DNA of 64,000 bases from Burkholderia sp. Ax-1719 (GTDB lineage Bacteria > Pseudomonadota > Gammaproteobacteria > Burkholderiales > Burkholderiaceae). Every line of letters begins with the position of its first letter. The stretch's first letter is position 1. Both the position numbers and the translations under genes were made by a program. The notes under the pieces were generated by a model. That model made no database searches. It saw only the letters and a program-made list of their open reading frames with translations, and was not told where the DNA came from. The stretch lies in NCBI RefSeq assembly GCF_011753055.1, contig NZ_VWWJ01000003.1, positions 372,001-436,000 of the forward strand. The letters are read 5' to 3'. Below, piece after piece: positions 1 through 9,748 of the stretch.

Positions 1-2141
1 TCCGTCGGCGTCGGCAGGTCGCGCGCCATCAGCGCGTCCGCTTCCACTTCGAACACGATCGGTGCGTGCGGCAGATCGTACTTCTGCATCCAGCGCGGGT
101 GCAGCTCGCCAATCCAGCCCACTGCGCGGCCATCGACTTCCACGCGCGCGCTACGTCCCGGATGCAGCGCCGGATGCTCGGCCTTCACGAAACGCGGCGT
201 CTTCGCAGCGCCCAGGTTCGCGAACAACGCTTCGAGATCGCCCTTCACATCGAAGAAGTCCACGCCGCGCGTTTGCGCGCCCCACTGCTCGTCGAGCGCG
301 GGACCGTACGCGAGCGCGCCGATCATCTTCGGTTGTGCGAAGCCTTCCACCGTCATCTCGCTCGCCTTGATCGACGGATCGTGCAGGAACACGCGGCCCG
401 CTTCGAACACGCGCACGCGGTCCGCGCGGCGGTTGAGGTTGTGACGCAGCACGTTGATAAGGCTGCCGATGAGCGTCGTGCGCATCACCGAGAGCTGGCT
501 CGCGATCGGGTTCAGCAGCTTGACCGGATTCGCGTTGCCCGCGAAGTCCTGTTCCCACTCCGCATCGACAAAGCTGAAGTTGATCGTCTCAGCGTAATCG
601 CGCGCGGCGATCGCATGACGGATCGCATGAATCGAGCGGCGCGTTTCGTTGGTCGCGCGCATTTCGCTGCGTGCGACCGGCGGCAGCGCCGGAATGTTTT
701 CGACGCCGTAGATACGCGCGACTTCTTCGATCAGGTCTTCTTCGATCTCGATGTCGAAGCGGTACGGCGGCGGCGTGACGCTGAAGCTCTCGTCGCCCGC
801 ATTGTCGACGCTACGTTCGAACGTGAGACCCAGACGCGTGAAGATCTGAGCGACTTCATCGGCGCCAATCTTCACGCCGATAATGCGGTTCGCACGCGCG
901 ACGCGCATCTTCACCGGCGCGCGTTGCGGCACGTTCACGGTCTGATCGTCGATCGGGCCGGCTTCGCCGCCGCAGATGTCGAGGATCAGTTGCGTGATGC
1001 GTTCGATATGCTCGACGGTCGTCGACCAGTCCACACCGCGCTCGAAACGATGGCCTGCATCGGTCGAGAAGTTGTAGCGGCGCGAGCGGCCACGAATCGC
1101 ATCCGGCCACCAGAAAGCGGCTTCCAGATAGATGTTTTTCGTGTCGAGCGTGACGGCCGTGCTGTCGCCGCCCATGATGCCCGCGAGGCTTTCGATCTCG
1201 CGTTCGTCGGCGATCACGCCCACGGTTTCATCGACTTCGACGGTATTGCCGTTGAGCAGCTTGAGCTGTTCGCCCGGCTTGCCCCAACGCACGTCCATCG
1301 AGCCGTGGATCTTGTCGAGATCGAACACGTGCGACGGGCGGCCGAGTTCGAGCATCACGTAATTCGAGATGTCGACGAGCGCGGAAATGCTGCGCTGGCC
1401 CGCACGTTCGAGGCGCTGCACCATCCACGCCGGCGTTTTCGCGTGCGCGTTCACGCCGCGGATCACACGACCCGAGAAGCGGCCGCACAGGTCCGGCGCC
1501 GAAATCTTCACGGGCAACGTTTCGTTGAGCTTGACTTCCACCTTCGGGAACACGGGCGCTTGCAGCGGCGCGCCGGTGATCGCGGCGGTTTCGCGCGCGA
1601 CGCCGTACACCGACAGGCAATCGGCCTTGTTCGGCGTGAGCTTGATTTCGAAGATGGTGTCGTCGAGGTTCAGCGCTTCGCGGATGTCCTGGCCGATCGG
1701 TTGATCTTCCGGCAGGATCATCAGGCCGCTGTGGTCTTCCGAGAGCTTGAGTTCGCGCGCCGAGCACAGCATGCCCTGGCTTTCCACGCCACGCAGCTTC
1801 GAGAGCTTGATCGCAAAGGGCTTGCCGCCCTCTTCCGCGGGCGGCAGTTCCGCGCCAACCAGCGCGACTGGCACCTTGATGCCGGGCGCGACGTTGGGCG
1901 CACCGCAGACGATCTGCAGCGTCGCGCCGGTGCCGGCGTCGACCTGACAGACATTGAGCTTGTCCGCGTCCGGGTGCTTCACGACTTCCAGCACGCGACC
2001 GACGACGATCTTCGTGGTGGGCGGCGCAGCCGGGCGCAGGCCTTCGACTTCGAGGCCGGCCATCGTGAGCGCGTGGGCCAGCTCATCGGTCGTGAGCTTC
2101 GGATCGACAAAGCTTCTCAGCCAGGATTCGGGGAATAGCAT
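1..2141 (-). CDS. pheT: Phenylalanyl-tRNA synthetase beta subunit (3' end outside window)
   Basis: Large subunit of the cytoplasmic alpha2beta2 enzyme that charges tRNA-Phe; the beta chain carries the tRNA-binding and editing domains. The start [13 protein letters not shown] is the usual N-terminus. An EMAP/OB-type tRNA-binding domain follows at about residues 39-150 ([16 protein letters not shown]), then the B3/4 editing region and the B5 region ([16 protein letters not shown] near the middle). About 713 codons are present of roughly 800 expected, so the C-terminal anticodon-binding part lies left of base 1. It is the last gene seen of thrS-infC-rpmI-rplT-pheS-pheT, 119 bases after pheS, with no terminator between them. 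Confidence 0.97.
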   Translation of the reverse strand, partial: MLFPESWLRSFVDPKLTTDELAHALTMAGLEVEGLRPAAPPTTKIVVGRVLEVVKHPDADKLNVCQVDAGTGATLQIVCGAPNVAPGIKVPVALVGAELPPAEEGGKPFAIKLSKLRGVESQGMLCSARELKLSEDHSGLMILPEDQPIGQDIREALNLDDTIFEIKLTPNKADCLSVYGVARETAAITGAPLQAPVFPKVEVKLNETLPVKISAPDLCGRFSGRVIRGVNAHAKTPAWMVQRLERAGQRSISALVDISNYVMLELGRPSHVFDLDKIHGSMDVRWGKPGEQLKLLNGNTVEVDETVGVIADEREIESLAGIMGGDSTAVTLDTKNIYLEAAFWWPDAIRGRSRRYNFSTDAGHRFERGVDWSTTVEHIERITQLILDICGGEAGPIDDQTVNVPQRAPVKMRVARANRIIGVKIGADEVAQIFTRLGLTFERSVDNAGDESFSVTPPPYRFDIEIEEDLIEEVARIYGVENIPALPPVARSEMRATNETRRSIHAIRHAIAARDYAETINFSFVDAEWEQDFAGNANPVKLLNPIASQLSVMRTTLIGSLINVLRHNLNRRADRVRVFEAGRVFLHDPSIKASEMTVEGFAQPKMIGALAYGPALDEQWGAQTRGVDFFDVKGDLEALFANLGAAKTPRFVKAEHPALHPGRSARVEVDGRAVGWIGELHPRWMQKYDLPHAPIVFEVEADALMARDLPTPT

Positions 2142-2260
2142 GTGGTTTTACATTCCAGACAGATTGTGACCGTCGCGAAGCGGGTTGCCGCGCACCTCGT
2201 TGAAGTGCTGCGTCCGCCTCGCGCCCTGCAAGCGACGAGTCGCTGCGGCGTCGCTTCGAT

Positions 2261-3274
2261 TTAAGCGAACTGGCGCAGGAAGCGCAGATCGCCTTCGAAG
2301 AACAGGCGCAGATCCTGCACGCCATAACGCAGCATCGTCAGGCGCTCGAGCCCGCTGCCGAACGCGAAGCCGATATAGCGCTCCGGGTCCAGACCCATGT
2401 TGCGGATCACGGTCGGATGCACCTGGCCCGAGCCCGAGATTTCGAGCCACTTGCCGGCGTTCTTGCCGTGCTCGAACATCATGTCGATTTCCGCCGACGG
2501 TTCCGTGAACGGGAAGTACGACGGGCGGAAGCGCACCTTGATGTCATCGCGCTCGAAGAACTTCTTCAGGAAATCCGTATAGACGCCCTTCAGGTCCGCG
2601 AAGCTGATGTTCTCTTCGATCCACAGGCCTTCGACCTGGTTGAACATCGGCGAGTGGGTGGCGTCGCTGTCCACGCGATACGTGCGGCCCGGTACGATCA
2701 CCTTGATCGGCGGCGTGTGCGTGCGCGCATAGCGCACCTGCATCGGGCTGGTATGCGTGCGCAGCAGCAGTTGACGGCCATCGGCGTCCTTGCCGTCCAC
2801 GTAGAACGTGTCCTGCATCGAGCGCGCCGGATGGTTTTCCGGGCTGTTGAGCGAGGTGAAATTGAACCAGTCGGTTTCGATTTCAGGACCGTCGGCCACG
2901 TCGAAGCCGATCGAGCCGAAGATCTGCTCGACGCGTTCCCACGTCTGCATCACCGGATGCAGGCTGCCCGTGCCCGTGCCGCGGCCGGGCAACGTGACGT
3001 CGATCGCCTCGGAGGCGAGGCGCTGGTTCAGGAGCGCGTCGGCAAGCGCCTGGCGGCGCGCGTTCAGCGCGGCTTCCACCTGCTGCTTGACGGCGTTGAT
3101 GCGCGCACCTTCGGTCTTGCGCGTTTCCGGGTCGAGCTTGCCAAGACCCTTGAGCAGTTCGGTCAGCGCGCCCGACTTGCCCAGAAAACGAGCCTTTTCG
3201 TTTTCAAGCGTGTTGACGTCGGGTGCGGAAGCGAAGGCGGTTTGCGCGTCGGCGACAATCTGGTCCAGATCCAT
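2261..3274 (-). CDS. pheS: Phenylalanyl-tRNA synthetase alpha subunit
   Basis: Catalytic subunit of PheRS (class II aminoacyl-tRNA synthetase), forming Phe-AMP and transferring Phe to tRNA-Phe with PheT. The 337-residue protein has the N-terminal coiled-coil arm (about 1-85), the class II core with [14 protein letters not shown] and [12 protein letters not shown], and a motif 3 helix region [18 protein letters not shown] chose the start at [11 protein letters not shown] because this is the family N-terminus. An in-frame ATG three codons upstream (MGS-MDLD) has a slightly better purine stretch in front of it and cannot be excluded. Transcription must pass a 17-bp terminator-like hairpin upstream, which suggests attenuation or an internal promoter. 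Confidence 0.97.
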   Translation of the reverse strand: MDLDQIVADAQTAFASAPDVNTLENEKARFLGKSGALTELLKGLGKLDPETRKTEGARINAVKQQVEAALNARRQALADALLNQRLASEAIDVTLPGRGTGTGSLHPVMQTWERVEQIFGSIGFDVADGPEIETDWFNFTSLNSPENHPARSMQDTFYVDGKDADGRQLLLRTHTSPMQVRYARTHTPPIKVIVPGRTYRVDSDATHSPMFNQVEGLWIEENISFADLKGVYTDFLKKFFERDDIKVRFRPSYFPFTEPSAEIDMMFEHGKNAGKWLEISGSGQVHPTVIRNMGLDPERYIGFAFGSGLERLTMLRYGVQDLRLFFEGDLRFLRQFA

Positions 3275-3435
3275 TGATCCCATCTTTTCAGCGTCAGTGT
3301 TTGAGACTTGAGCGGTGCCTGGCACGCCGCGGTGTACGAGTGTGACGAACGATCACGACGGCATGAAGGCACTGCATGAGGCGGTAGCAACGTGGTCACC
3401 GCTTGAAGCACGGAAGCGCGCAGGAAGCGCTTCAC

Positions 3436-3475
3436 CAACAAAAACGGGGCTCGGTGAGGAGCCCCGTTTTTGTTG
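3436..3475 (-). terminator. Strong hairpin between rplT and pheS (terminator or attenuator)
   Basis: A perfect 17-bp inverted repeat: CAACAAAAACGGGGCTC at 3436-3452 and its complement at 3459-3475, with a 6-base loop. Read on the minus strand, a GC-rich stem is followed by a run of five T. It lies after rplT and about 160 bases before the pheS start, where enteric bacteria have the pheST attenuator. I could not find a Phe-rich leader peptide here, so the control mechanism is open. Confidence 0.75.
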
Positions 3476-3509
3476 CAGCATCACCGAAACAACCGGACGC
3501 TGCTGCAAC
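3472..3509 (-). other. Second inverted repeat sharing four bases with the rplT-pheS hairpin
   Basis: GTTGCAGCA (3472-3480) and its exact complement TGCTGCAAC (3501-3509) form a 9-bp stem with a 20-base loop. The proximal arm shares bases 3472-3475 with the base of the 17-bp hairpin, so both cannot form fully at once. On the minus strand it is transcribed first, as an anti-terminator or pause stem would be. The regulatory role is inference. Confidence 0.4.
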
Positions 3510-3530
3510 GAACCTGCGCAGTACCTGAAC

Positions 3531-3890
3531 TTAGGCAGCGACGGCGGCCTTCACCTGCTTGACGATCGCAGCAAATGCAGCCTTGTCGAACACAGCCATG
3601 TCAGCCAGAACCTTACGGTCGAGTTCGATCGAAGCCTTCTTCAGGCCAGCGATGAACACGCTGTAGGTCATGTCGTGCTGACGCACCGCTGCATTGATAC
3701 GCGTGATCCACAGTGCGCGGAACACACGCTTCTTGTTGCGGCGATCGCGATAGGCGTATTGGCCTGCGCGCATGACCGCCTGCTTGGCGATGCGATAGAC
3801 GTTATTGCGACGGCCGCGGTAACCCTTGGCCAGGTTGATGATCTTCTTGTGGCGGGCCCGTGCGGTAACCCCACGTTTGACTCGAGGCAT
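3531..3890 (-). CDS. rplT: 50S ribosomal protein L20
   Basis: L20 binds 23S rRNA early in large-subunit assembly. The 119-residue, very basic sequence is full length and begins [17 protein letters not shown], with the conserved [17 protein letters not shown] and [12 protein letters not shown] segments. It follows rpmI by 30 bases. In other bacteria L20 represses its own operon by binding mRNA near rpmI; I see nothing here that proves or excludes this. Confidence 0.98.
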   Translation of the reverse strand: MPRVKRGVTARARHKKIINLAKGYRGRRNNVYRIAKQAVMRAGQYAYRDRRNKKRVFRALWITRINAAVRQHDMTYSVFIAGLKKASIELDRKVLADMAVFDKAAFAAIVKQVKAAVAA

Positions 3891-3920
3891 GAGTAGCTCC
3901 TTTGAGTTGTCGGTTGAGGA

Positions 3921-4118
3921 TTACGCGAACGGCATCATTGCGCGCACGGACTTCAGATCGGAATCATGAACGGCCGTTGCACCACGCAGATGACGCTTGT
4001 TCTTGGTGGTCTTCTTGGTCAGGATGTGACGCTTGAAGGCTTGACCGCGCTTGACGGTACCACCCGGACGAACCACAAAGCGCTTGGCGGCGCTTTTCTT
4101 GGTCTTCATCTTGGGCAT
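3921..4118 (-). CDS. rpmI: 50S ribosomal protein L35
   Basis: Small basic large-subunit protein, 65 residues, starting [14 protein letters not shown] and ending near MMPFA, as in other proteobacteria. The reading frame is open for 30 further codons upstream, but that extension has no family similarity and the ATG at 4118 gives the standard L35 length. It lies between infC (302 bases upstream) and rplT, the usual infC-rpmI-rplT order. Confidence 0.97.
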   Translation of the reverse strand: MPKMKTKKSAAKRFVVRPGGTVKRGQAFKRHILTKKTTKNKRHLRGATAVHDSDLKSVRAMMPFA

Positions 4119-4419
4119 GACAAAAACTCCATTTATTTGATGGACATGGGTGTGCGGCTGGCTTGTGTGAACACTTTGCCCTAGACCGCCCTTCGAAACC
4201 CACTCCACTTGTTTTGGCGACCGGCTGCTCTATAAAAGACAAGCTTGCCGCCGCTTTCAGGAAAAGCGCCTGCCTGCCGCACTTGCGTGCGACGCGCGGG
4301 CGCCATTTCCGGAACCTGCTGCGTGTCTGCGCTTGCCACAGGGCTTGCGAGACATCGAGAACTGCTTGAGACGCCGCGCAGTGTACACAAGTGCAGAGCA
4401 CTTCACACTGCGCGCCGGA

Positions 4420-4941
4420 TCACTTCTTCTTCTTCGGCGAGAGCACCATGATCATCTGGCGCCCTTCCATCTTCGGCATCTGCTCAACCTGACCGACTTC
4501 TTCGAGGTCGGTACGCAGGCGCTCGAGCATGCGCATGCCGATTTCCTGGTGAGCCATTTCGCGGCCCCGGAAACGCAACGTGATCTTCGTCTTGTCGCCT
4601 TCATCGAGGAAGCGGATGAGATTGCGCAGCTTGACGTTGTAATCGCCGTCGTCGGTACCCGGGCGGAATTTGACTTCCTTGACCTGGATGACCTTTTGCT
4701 TGAGCTTGGCTTCGTGCTGCTTCTTCGATTCCTGGTACTTGAACTTGCCGTAATCCATCAGGCGGCACACGGGCGGCACAGCCTGGGGAGCAATTTCAAC
4801 CAGATCGACGTCCTGCTGTTCCGACATGCGGAACGCATCAGCCAGCTTTACGATACCGAGCGGCTCGTTCTCGACTCCGACGAGACGCACCTCGGGTGCA
4901 GTGATTTCACCGTTGATGCGATGCGACTTATCCGTAGCGAT
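4420..4941 (-). CDS. infC: Translation initiation factor IF-3, AUC start codon
   Basis: IF3 binds the 30S subunit and rejects non-canonical start codons and non-initiator tRNA. From the AUC at 4941 the protein is 173 residues: [20 protein letters not shown], then the N-domain ([13 protein letters not shown]), the linker and the C-domain ending KKKK. No ATG, GTG or TTG gives the complete N-terminus. The first conventional start (GTG at 4890) would delete 17 conserved residues, and an in-frame TAG lies five codons before the AUC. AGAGGA sits at a normal distance from the AUC. A rare start codon is the known basis of IF3 autoregulation in enterics (AUU in E. coli), and the same control is likely here. 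It follows thrS by 49 bases. Confidence 0.95.
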   Translation of the reverse strand: MATDKSHRINGEITAPEVRLVGVENEPLGIVKLADAFRMSEQQDVDLVEIAPQAVPPVCRLMDYGKFKYQESKKQHEAKLKQKVIQVKEVKFRPGTDDGDYNVKLRNLIRFLDEGDKTKITLRFRGREMAHQEIGMRMLERLRTDLEEVGQVEQMPKMEGRQMIMVLSPKKKK

Positions 4942-4990
4942 GTTACGTTTCCTCTAAAAATTAAAAAAACGAGCCGCGCTGCCAGGTGGC

Positions 4991-6898
4991 TTACTTGAAC
5001 GAACTGACGTCCTGCGCCAGACGCTCAGCGAACGCGTCGACGGGCATCACACCCAGATCAACGCCGCCACGGGCACGCACGGCTACCGTTTGCGCTTCAC
5101 GCTCTTTGTCCCCGACTACCAGCAGGTACGGGACCTTCTCAAGCGTGTGCTCGCGTATTTTATAGCTAATTTTCTCGTTGCGCAAATCGGCCTGCACTCT
5201 AACCCCTTGTTTTTGCAACGATTGGGCCAGATTAGCGGCATATTCAGCCTGACTTTCCGCAATATTCATCACAACGACCTGCACCGGAGCCAGCCAGGAC
5301 GGCATTGCACCAGCATGGTGCTCGATCAGAATACCGAGGAAACGCTCCATCGAACCGAGGATTGCACGGTGCAGCATGATCGGGCGACGGCGGCTGTTGT
5401 CTTCCGCCACGTACTCGGCGCCCAGACGCTCCGGCAACACCATGTCGAGCTGCAGCGTGCCGCACTGCCACGAACGGCCGAGCGCATCCTTGATGTGGTA
5501 CTCGACCTTCGGACCGTAGAACGCGCCCTCGCCCGGCAGCTCTTCCCACTGCAGGCCGCAGGCCGTCAGCGCATCGCGCAGACCCTGCTCGGCGCGGTCC
5601 CACGTTTCATCCGTGCCGGCGCGCGAATCCGGGCGCAGCGACAGCTTGATGTCGATGTGATCGAAGCCGAAGTCCTTGTAGATGCTCATCGCCAGCGTAT
5701 TGAAGGCGATCGATTCGGCGATGATCTGGTCTTCCGTACAGAAGATGTGCGCGTCGTCCTGAACGAAGCCGCGCACGCGCATCAGACCGTGCAGCGCGCC
5801 CGACGCCTCGTTGCGGTGGCACGAACCGAATTCCGCGTAACGCAGCGGCAAGTCGCGATACGAACGCAGGCCGTGGTTGAACACCTGCACGTGGCCCGGG
5901 CAGTTCATCGGCTTGACCGCGTAGTCGCGCTTTTCCGACTCCGTCGTGAACATGTTTTCACGATAGTTCTGCCAGTGACCCGACGCTTCCCACAGCGAGC
6001 GGTCCATGATCATCGGCGTCTTGATTTCGTCGTAGCCGGCCACGCGCAGGCGCGCGCGCATGTACTGCTCGACCTGCTGCCAGAGCGTCCAGCCCTTCGG
6101 GTGCCAGAACACCATGCCCGGCGACTCGTCCTGCATGTGGAACAGGTCGAGTTGCTTGCCCAGCTTGCGGTGATCGCGCTTTTCCGCCTCTTCGAGGTTG
6201 TGAAGATACAGTTCCTGATCTTCCTTCTTCGTCCAGGCCGTGCCGTAAATGCGCTGCAGCTGCTCGTTCTTCGCGTCGCCGCGCCAGTAAGCGCCCGCGA
6301 CCTTCATCAGCTTGAAAACCTTGAGCTTGCCCGTCGACGGCACGTGCGGGCCACGGCACAGGTCCGTGAAATTGCCGTGCGAGTACAGCTTGATGTCCTG
6401 ATCGCCGGGGATCGACTCAATGATCTCGGCCTTGTACTTCTCGCCGATGCTCTTGAAGTAGTCGACCGCCTCGCCGCGCGTGACCACGCGGCGCGACACC
6501 GGCTCGTCTTTCTTCGACAGCTCCTGCATACGCTTTTCGATCTTTTCGAGATCTTCGGGCGTGAAGGGACGGCTGTAGGCGAAGTCGTAGTAAAAGCCGT
6601 TGTCGATCACCGGGCCGATCGTGACCTGCGCTTCCGGGAACAGCTCCTTGACCGCGTAGGCCAGCAAGTGAGCCGTGGAGTGACGGATGATGTCGAGACC
6701 GTCGACGTCCTTGTCCGTAACGATAGCCAGCGATGCGTCATGATCGATCAGCGTCGACGTATCGACCAGCTCGCCATCGAGCTTGCCGCCGAGCGCCGCC
6801 TTGGCGAGGCCGGCGCCAATCGAAGCCGCTACTTCGGCGACCGTGACGGGGTGATCGTACTGTCGAACCGAACCATCGGGCAGACGTATCGCAACCAT
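4991..6898 (-). CDS. thrS: Threonyl-tRNA synthetase
   Basis: Class II synthetase that charges tRNA-Thr and edits mischarged Ser. The 635-residue protein has an N-terminal TGS domain (about 1-61), the editing domain with H73 and H77 (HSTAHLLAY), the catalytic core with the zinc-ligand cysteine C333 (MNCPGH), and a C-terminal anticodon-binding domain starting near [13 protein letters not shown]. The start [18 protein letters not shown] has CTGGAG at good spacing; an upstream in-frame codon would add ten unlikely residues. It is the first protein gene of the translation operon and lies about 100 bases downstream of a strong terminator-like hairpin. Confidence 0.98.
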   Translation of the reverse strand: MVAIRLPDGSVRQYDHPVTVAEVAASIGAGLAKAALGGKLDGELVDTSTLIDHDASLAIVTDKDVDGLDIIRHSTAHLLAYAVKELFPEAQVTIGPVIDNGFYYDFAYSRPFTPEDLEKIEKRMQELSKKDEPVSRRVVTRGEAVDYFKSIGEKYKAEIIESIPGDQDIKLYSHGNFTDLCRGPHVPSTGKLKVFKLMKVAGAYWRGDAKNEQLQRIYGTAWTKKEDQELYLHNLEEAEKRDHRKLGKQLDLFHMQDESPGMVFWHPKGWTLWQQVEQYMRARLRVAGYDEIKTPMIMDRSLWEASGHWQNYRENMFTTESEKRDYAVKPMNCPGHVQVFNHGLRSYRDLPLRYAEFGSCHRNEASGALHGLMRVRGFVQDDAHIFCTEDQIIAESIAFNTLAMSIYKDFGFDHIDIKLSLRPDSRAGTDETWDRAEQGLRDALTACGLQWEELPGEGAFYGPKVEYHIKDALGRSWQCGTLQLDMVLPERLGAEYVAEDNSRRRPIMLHRAILGSMERFLGILIEHHAGAMPSWLAPVQVVVMNIAESQAEYAANLAQSLQKQGVRVQADLRNEKISYKIREHTLEKVPYLLVVGDKEREAQTVAVRARGGVDLGVMPVDAFAERLAQDVSSFK

Positions 6899-6993
6899 GT
6901 TTTTCTCCAGAAGCGCCGCACGCGGCACATCGTATTGTGTTCGGGGGAGATCGCCGCTAAACAGCTAGAGCGACCCGATAAAATTTCGCGGCG

Positions 6994-7029
6994 AAAAAAA
7001 ATGCGGCCCCGCTTTCGAGGGGCCGCATT
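6994..7029 (-). terminator. Rho-independent terminator or attenuator upstream of thrS
   Basis: Perfect 11-bp stem: AATGCGGCCCC (7000-7010) and GGGGCCGCATT (7019-7029) with an 8-base loop. Read on the minus strand it is followed by eight T (plus-strand A run 6994-7001). It would end transcripts from the tRNA-Val promoter before they reach thrS, or act as an attenuator for the operon. Its upstream arm touches the stop codon of the small ORF at 7029-7154. Confidence 0.8.
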
Positions 7030-7154
7030 CACTTTTCAAACCAGATTGCAGGGCGAAAGAGGTCCTCGACTAGCGTCGTTCCGAAGCAGTATCGGTCAAC
7101 GTTCGCGGTGTCATAACCGTATTCGCCTTGAGCGCAGAGCGCTTTTTGCTGCAT
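7029..7154 (-). CDS. Candidate 41-residue leader peptide or small protein
   Basis: A short open frame beginning MQQKALCAQGEYGYD and ending LFRPAIWFEK, with GGAG five bases before the ATG. It lies between tRNA-Val and the thrS-side terminator, and its TGA overlaps the first base of the terminator stem. That arrangement is typical of a leader peptide, but only three codons are Thr (one ACC, two adjacent ACG). The composition is less GC-rich than neighbouring genes. I recognise no family. It may be a chance ORF. Confidence 0.3.
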   Translation of the reverse strand: MQQKALCAQGEYGYDTANVDRYCFGTTLVEDLFRPAIWFEK

Positions 7155-7197
7155 TGAAGCTCCGATGCTAACACACACATCGCAACTTCGATTTCGT

Positions 7198-7274
7198 TGG
7201 TAGGCTCGATTGGACTCGAACCAACGACCCCCACCATGTCAAGGTGGTGCTCTAACCAGCTGAGCTACGAGCCT
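7198..7274 (-). tRNA. tRNA-Val (anticodon GAC)
   Basis: Complete 77-base cloverleaf on the minus strand: acceptor AGGCTCG pairing with CGAGCCT, D-arm with GCTCAGCTGGTTAGAGC, anticodon stem CCACC/GGTGG with loop TTGACAT (anticodon GAC, reading GUC/GUU valine codons), T-arm loop GGTTCGAGTCC, discriminator A and an encoded CCA end. Confidence 0.97.
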
Positions 7275-7285
7275 GAAGAAGCAAG

Positions 7286-7314
7286 ACTATATGACACTTT
7301 CACGAACCTGGCAA
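7286..7314 (-). promoter_or_regulatory. Sigma-70 promoter of tRNA-Val
   Basis: On the minus strand, TTGCCA (7309-7314) and TATAGT (7286-7291) are separated by exactly 17 bases, and the -10 element lies 11 bases before the tRNA 5' end. Five of six bases match consensus in each hexamer. Transcripts starting here could also feed the thrS leader. Confidence 0.75.
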
Positions 7315-7360
7315 GCACTTTTTTGCGTTGCGGCAAACGCGGCAGTCTGACGGCTCGCGC

Positions 7361-9613
7361 CTAGCCTTTGCGGAACGCCCGCTGCACCCCGCCCACTTCG
7401 CCTAGCAGCACACAGGCACGCTGGATCTGCGCCGAACTCGACACCTCAACCGTGAACTGCATATAAGCCGCATTGCGGCGCGTCTGCGTCTTTACGCCGA
7501 TCACATTCATCTTCTCGCGCGCGAACACTTCGGAGATATCGCGCAGCAGCCCCTGGCGGTCGGTGGCCTCGATCGAGATGTCGACCGGATACACCGACTG
7601 CCCGCGCCCGCCCATCACGTCGGCGGACCACGTGGTCTGGAGCACGCGCTCCGGCGAGCGGCGCGCCATGCGCTGGAAGGTCGCGCAATCGCTGCGGTGA
7701 ATCGACATGCCCTTGCCGCGCGTGACGAATCCGCTAATGCCGTCGGGCGGCGCAGGTCGGCAGCAGCGCGCGAGTTGCGTCAGCAACGCGTCGACGCCCA
7801 CCACCAGCACGCCCGACGAACCGCCGTGGGCGACGTTCGAACCGCTCGCCCGCTTGGTCAACTGCTCGGGCGTTTCTTCCTCGGGTTCCGGCGCGGGGGC
7901 ATCGCTCAAGGCCTGCTCGACGTAGCGCAGACTGAACTCTTCCTTGCCGACCACGCTGAAGAATTCGTCGGTCGACTTGAAGCCGAGCTTGGCCGCGAGC
8001 TGATCGAGATTGACCGACGTGCGCCCTTCGCGCTGCAAGGTCTTTTCGACCATCGCACGACCGTTGGCGATGTTTTCCTGCGCCTCGATGGCGTTGAACC
8101 AGGCGCGCACCTTCTGCCGCGCGCGATGGCTTTGCAGATAACCGAGCTGCGGGTTGAGCCAGTCGCGCGACGGGCCGCCCTCTTTCACCGAAATGATCTC
8201 GACGGTCTGGCCGTTCTGCAGATGCGTGTTGAGCGGCACCATCGCGCCGTCGACGCGCGCGCCCCGGCAACGGTGGCCAAGCTCGCTATGCAGGTGATAC
8301 GCGAAATCGAGCGGCGTCGCGCCCTGCGGCAGCGCGATGACGCGTGCCTGGGGCGTGAGCACGTAGATGTGATCGTCGTCGAGCGTCGCCTGGCGCAGTT
8401 GCTCCCACGGCTGACGGCCATCGGCCACGTCGTCTTTCCACGCCAGCAACTGGCGCAGCCACGCAATCTTTTCGTCGTAGCTGCTGCTCGCGCTGAACTG
8501 GCCGCCATAGCCCTTCGAACCCGCTTCCTTGTAGCGCCAATGCGCGGCCACGCCGTATTCCGCGAACTGATGCATCTCCTGCGTGCGGATCTGCACTTCG
8601 AACGCGCGACCGTCGTCGCCCATCACCACCGTATGCAGCGAGCGATAGCCGTTCGGCTTGGGGCGGGAAATGTAGTCGTCGAATTCGCGCGGCACCGGCT
8701 GCCACAGGTTGTGCACGATACCCAGCACGCTGTAGCAGTCCTTGATGTCGCGCACGATCACGCGGAAGGCGCGCACGTCGTAGAGTTCGGCAAAGTCGAT
8801 ATCCTTGCCGCGCATCTTCTTCCAGATGCTGTAGATGTGCTTGGGCCGCCCGCTCACCTCGGCGTCGATATGCGCGGCGGCGAGTTCGCTCTGCAGCCGC
8901 TCGATCGCTTCGGCCACATAGCTTTCACGCTCGACGCGTTTTTCGTCGAGCAGTTTGGCGATGCGCTTGTAGGTGACCGGCTCCTCGAAGCGAAACGCCA
9001 GATCTTCGAGCTCCCACTTCAGTTGCCAGATGCCCAGACGGTTCGCGAGCGGCGCATAGATGTCGAGCGTTTCGCGCGAGATTTCCGGCGCGGGCGTGAC
9101 TTTGGCCGCCGCGTAATAGCGCAGCGACTGAAGGCGCGACGCGAGGCGGATCAGCACCACGCGAATGTCCTGCGCAAACGCGAGCAGCATCTTGCGCAGC
9201 GATTCGACCTGGGCGCGGCGCGCGGCCTGCGCATCGCGGCTTTCGCGCCCGCTTTCCGCCGCCGCGTTCTGCGCGGCGGCGCGCAGGCTCACCGTGCCCA
9301 GACGCAGCAGCTTGCGCACATCGAACACGAGCCGCGTGACCTCGGCGCCAAAACGCGCTTCGAGTGTCGCTTCCGGATTGTCGAGATGCTGGGCGATGTT
9401 AAAGAGCGCCGCCGCCAGCACTGCGGGCGGATCGACGTTCAGACGGCTCATGATCGACGCCGTGCCCTGCGCGTGTTCGACGAGCGGTTCGCCCGTGGAC
9501 AGGCGCGCGTCGCCGGCATGCTCGCGCACGAACGCCAGCGTGTCTTCAAGCGACGGCAGCGCGGCGGAGGCGGAAACTTCTGCGGGGACGGGAGGTAAGG
9601 TGTCGCTGCTCAT
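7361..9613 (-). CDS. relA: GTP pyrophosphokinase RelA, (p)ppGpp synthetase
   Basis: Makes (p)ppGpp from ATP and GTP/GDP when uncharged tRNA occupies the ribosomal A site. The 750-residue protein has an N-terminal HD-like domain (about 40-190) in which the hydrolase signature is lost (FNIAQHLDN where Rel/SpoT carry HDxxED), the synthetase domain (about 240-360: EFDDYISRPKPNGYRSLHT, QIRTQEMHQFAEYGVAAHW), a TGS domain (about 400-465) and a C-terminal ACT domain. The degenerate HD site points to synthetase-only RelA; a bifunctional SpoT would be elsewhere. It is monocistronic in appearance, just upstream of the tRNA-Val promoter. Confidence 0.95.
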   Translation of the reverse strand: MSSDTLPPVPAEVSASAALPSLEDTLAFVREHAGDARLSTGEPLVEHAQGTASIMSRLNVDPPAVLAAALFNIAQHLDNPEATLEARFGAEVTRLVFDVRKLLRLGTVSLRAAAQNAAAESGRESRDAQAARRAQVESLRKMLLAFAQDIRVVLIRLASRLQSLRYYAAAKVTPAPEISRETLDIYAPLANRLGIWQLKWELEDLAFRFEEPVTYKRIAKLLDEKRVERESYVAEAIERLQSELAAAHIDAEVSGRPKHIYSIWKKMRGKDIDFAELYDVRAFRVIVRDIKDCYSVLGIVHNLWQPVPREFDDYISRPKPNGYRSLHTVVMGDDGRAFEVQIRTQEMHQFAEYGVAAHWRYKEAGSKGYGGQFSASSSYDEKIAWLRQLLAWKDDVADGRQPWEQLRQATLDDDHIYVLTPQARVIALPQGATPLDFAYHLHSELGHRCRGARVDGAMVPLNTHLQNGQTVEIISVKEGGPSRDWLNPQLGYLQSHRARQKVRAWFNAIEAQENIANGRAMVEKTLQREGRTSVNLDQLAAKLGFKSTDEFFSVVGKEEFSLRYVEQALSDAPAPEPEEETPEQLTKRASGSNVAHGGSSGVLVVGVDALLTQLARCCRPAPPDGISGFVTRGKGMSIHRSDCATFQRMARRSPERVLQTTWSADVMGGRGQSVYPVDISIEATDRQGLLRDISEVFAREKMNVIGVKTQTRRNAAYMQFTVEVSSSAQIQRACVLLGEVGGVQRAFRKG

Positions 9614-9748
9614 GAGACATCGCCCGCCGGCGTACCGGACAGGCTGCTAACCACGGTAAAACAATTCAACGATAGTCCGGTCGGGTAATCTGGCCGCGCG
9701 CATTGGCCCGGCTTTCAGACCCGATCAGTTCGTTGCTTCAAGCCGCAC

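Noticed and set aside
66..2138. Very long open frame on the plus strand opposite pheT; similar long frames lie opposite etf-QO (15091-16677), the efflux lipoprotein (32010-33569), uvrD (40686-43133) and valS (43264-45537)
   Set aside because: They are rich in Arg, Ala, His, Asp and Val in the manner of mirror frames of high-GC genes, resemble no family, and fully overlap confident genes.
3275..3530. PheM-like leader peptide before pheS
   Set aside because: No short frame with clustered Phe codons was found in any frame on the minus strand.
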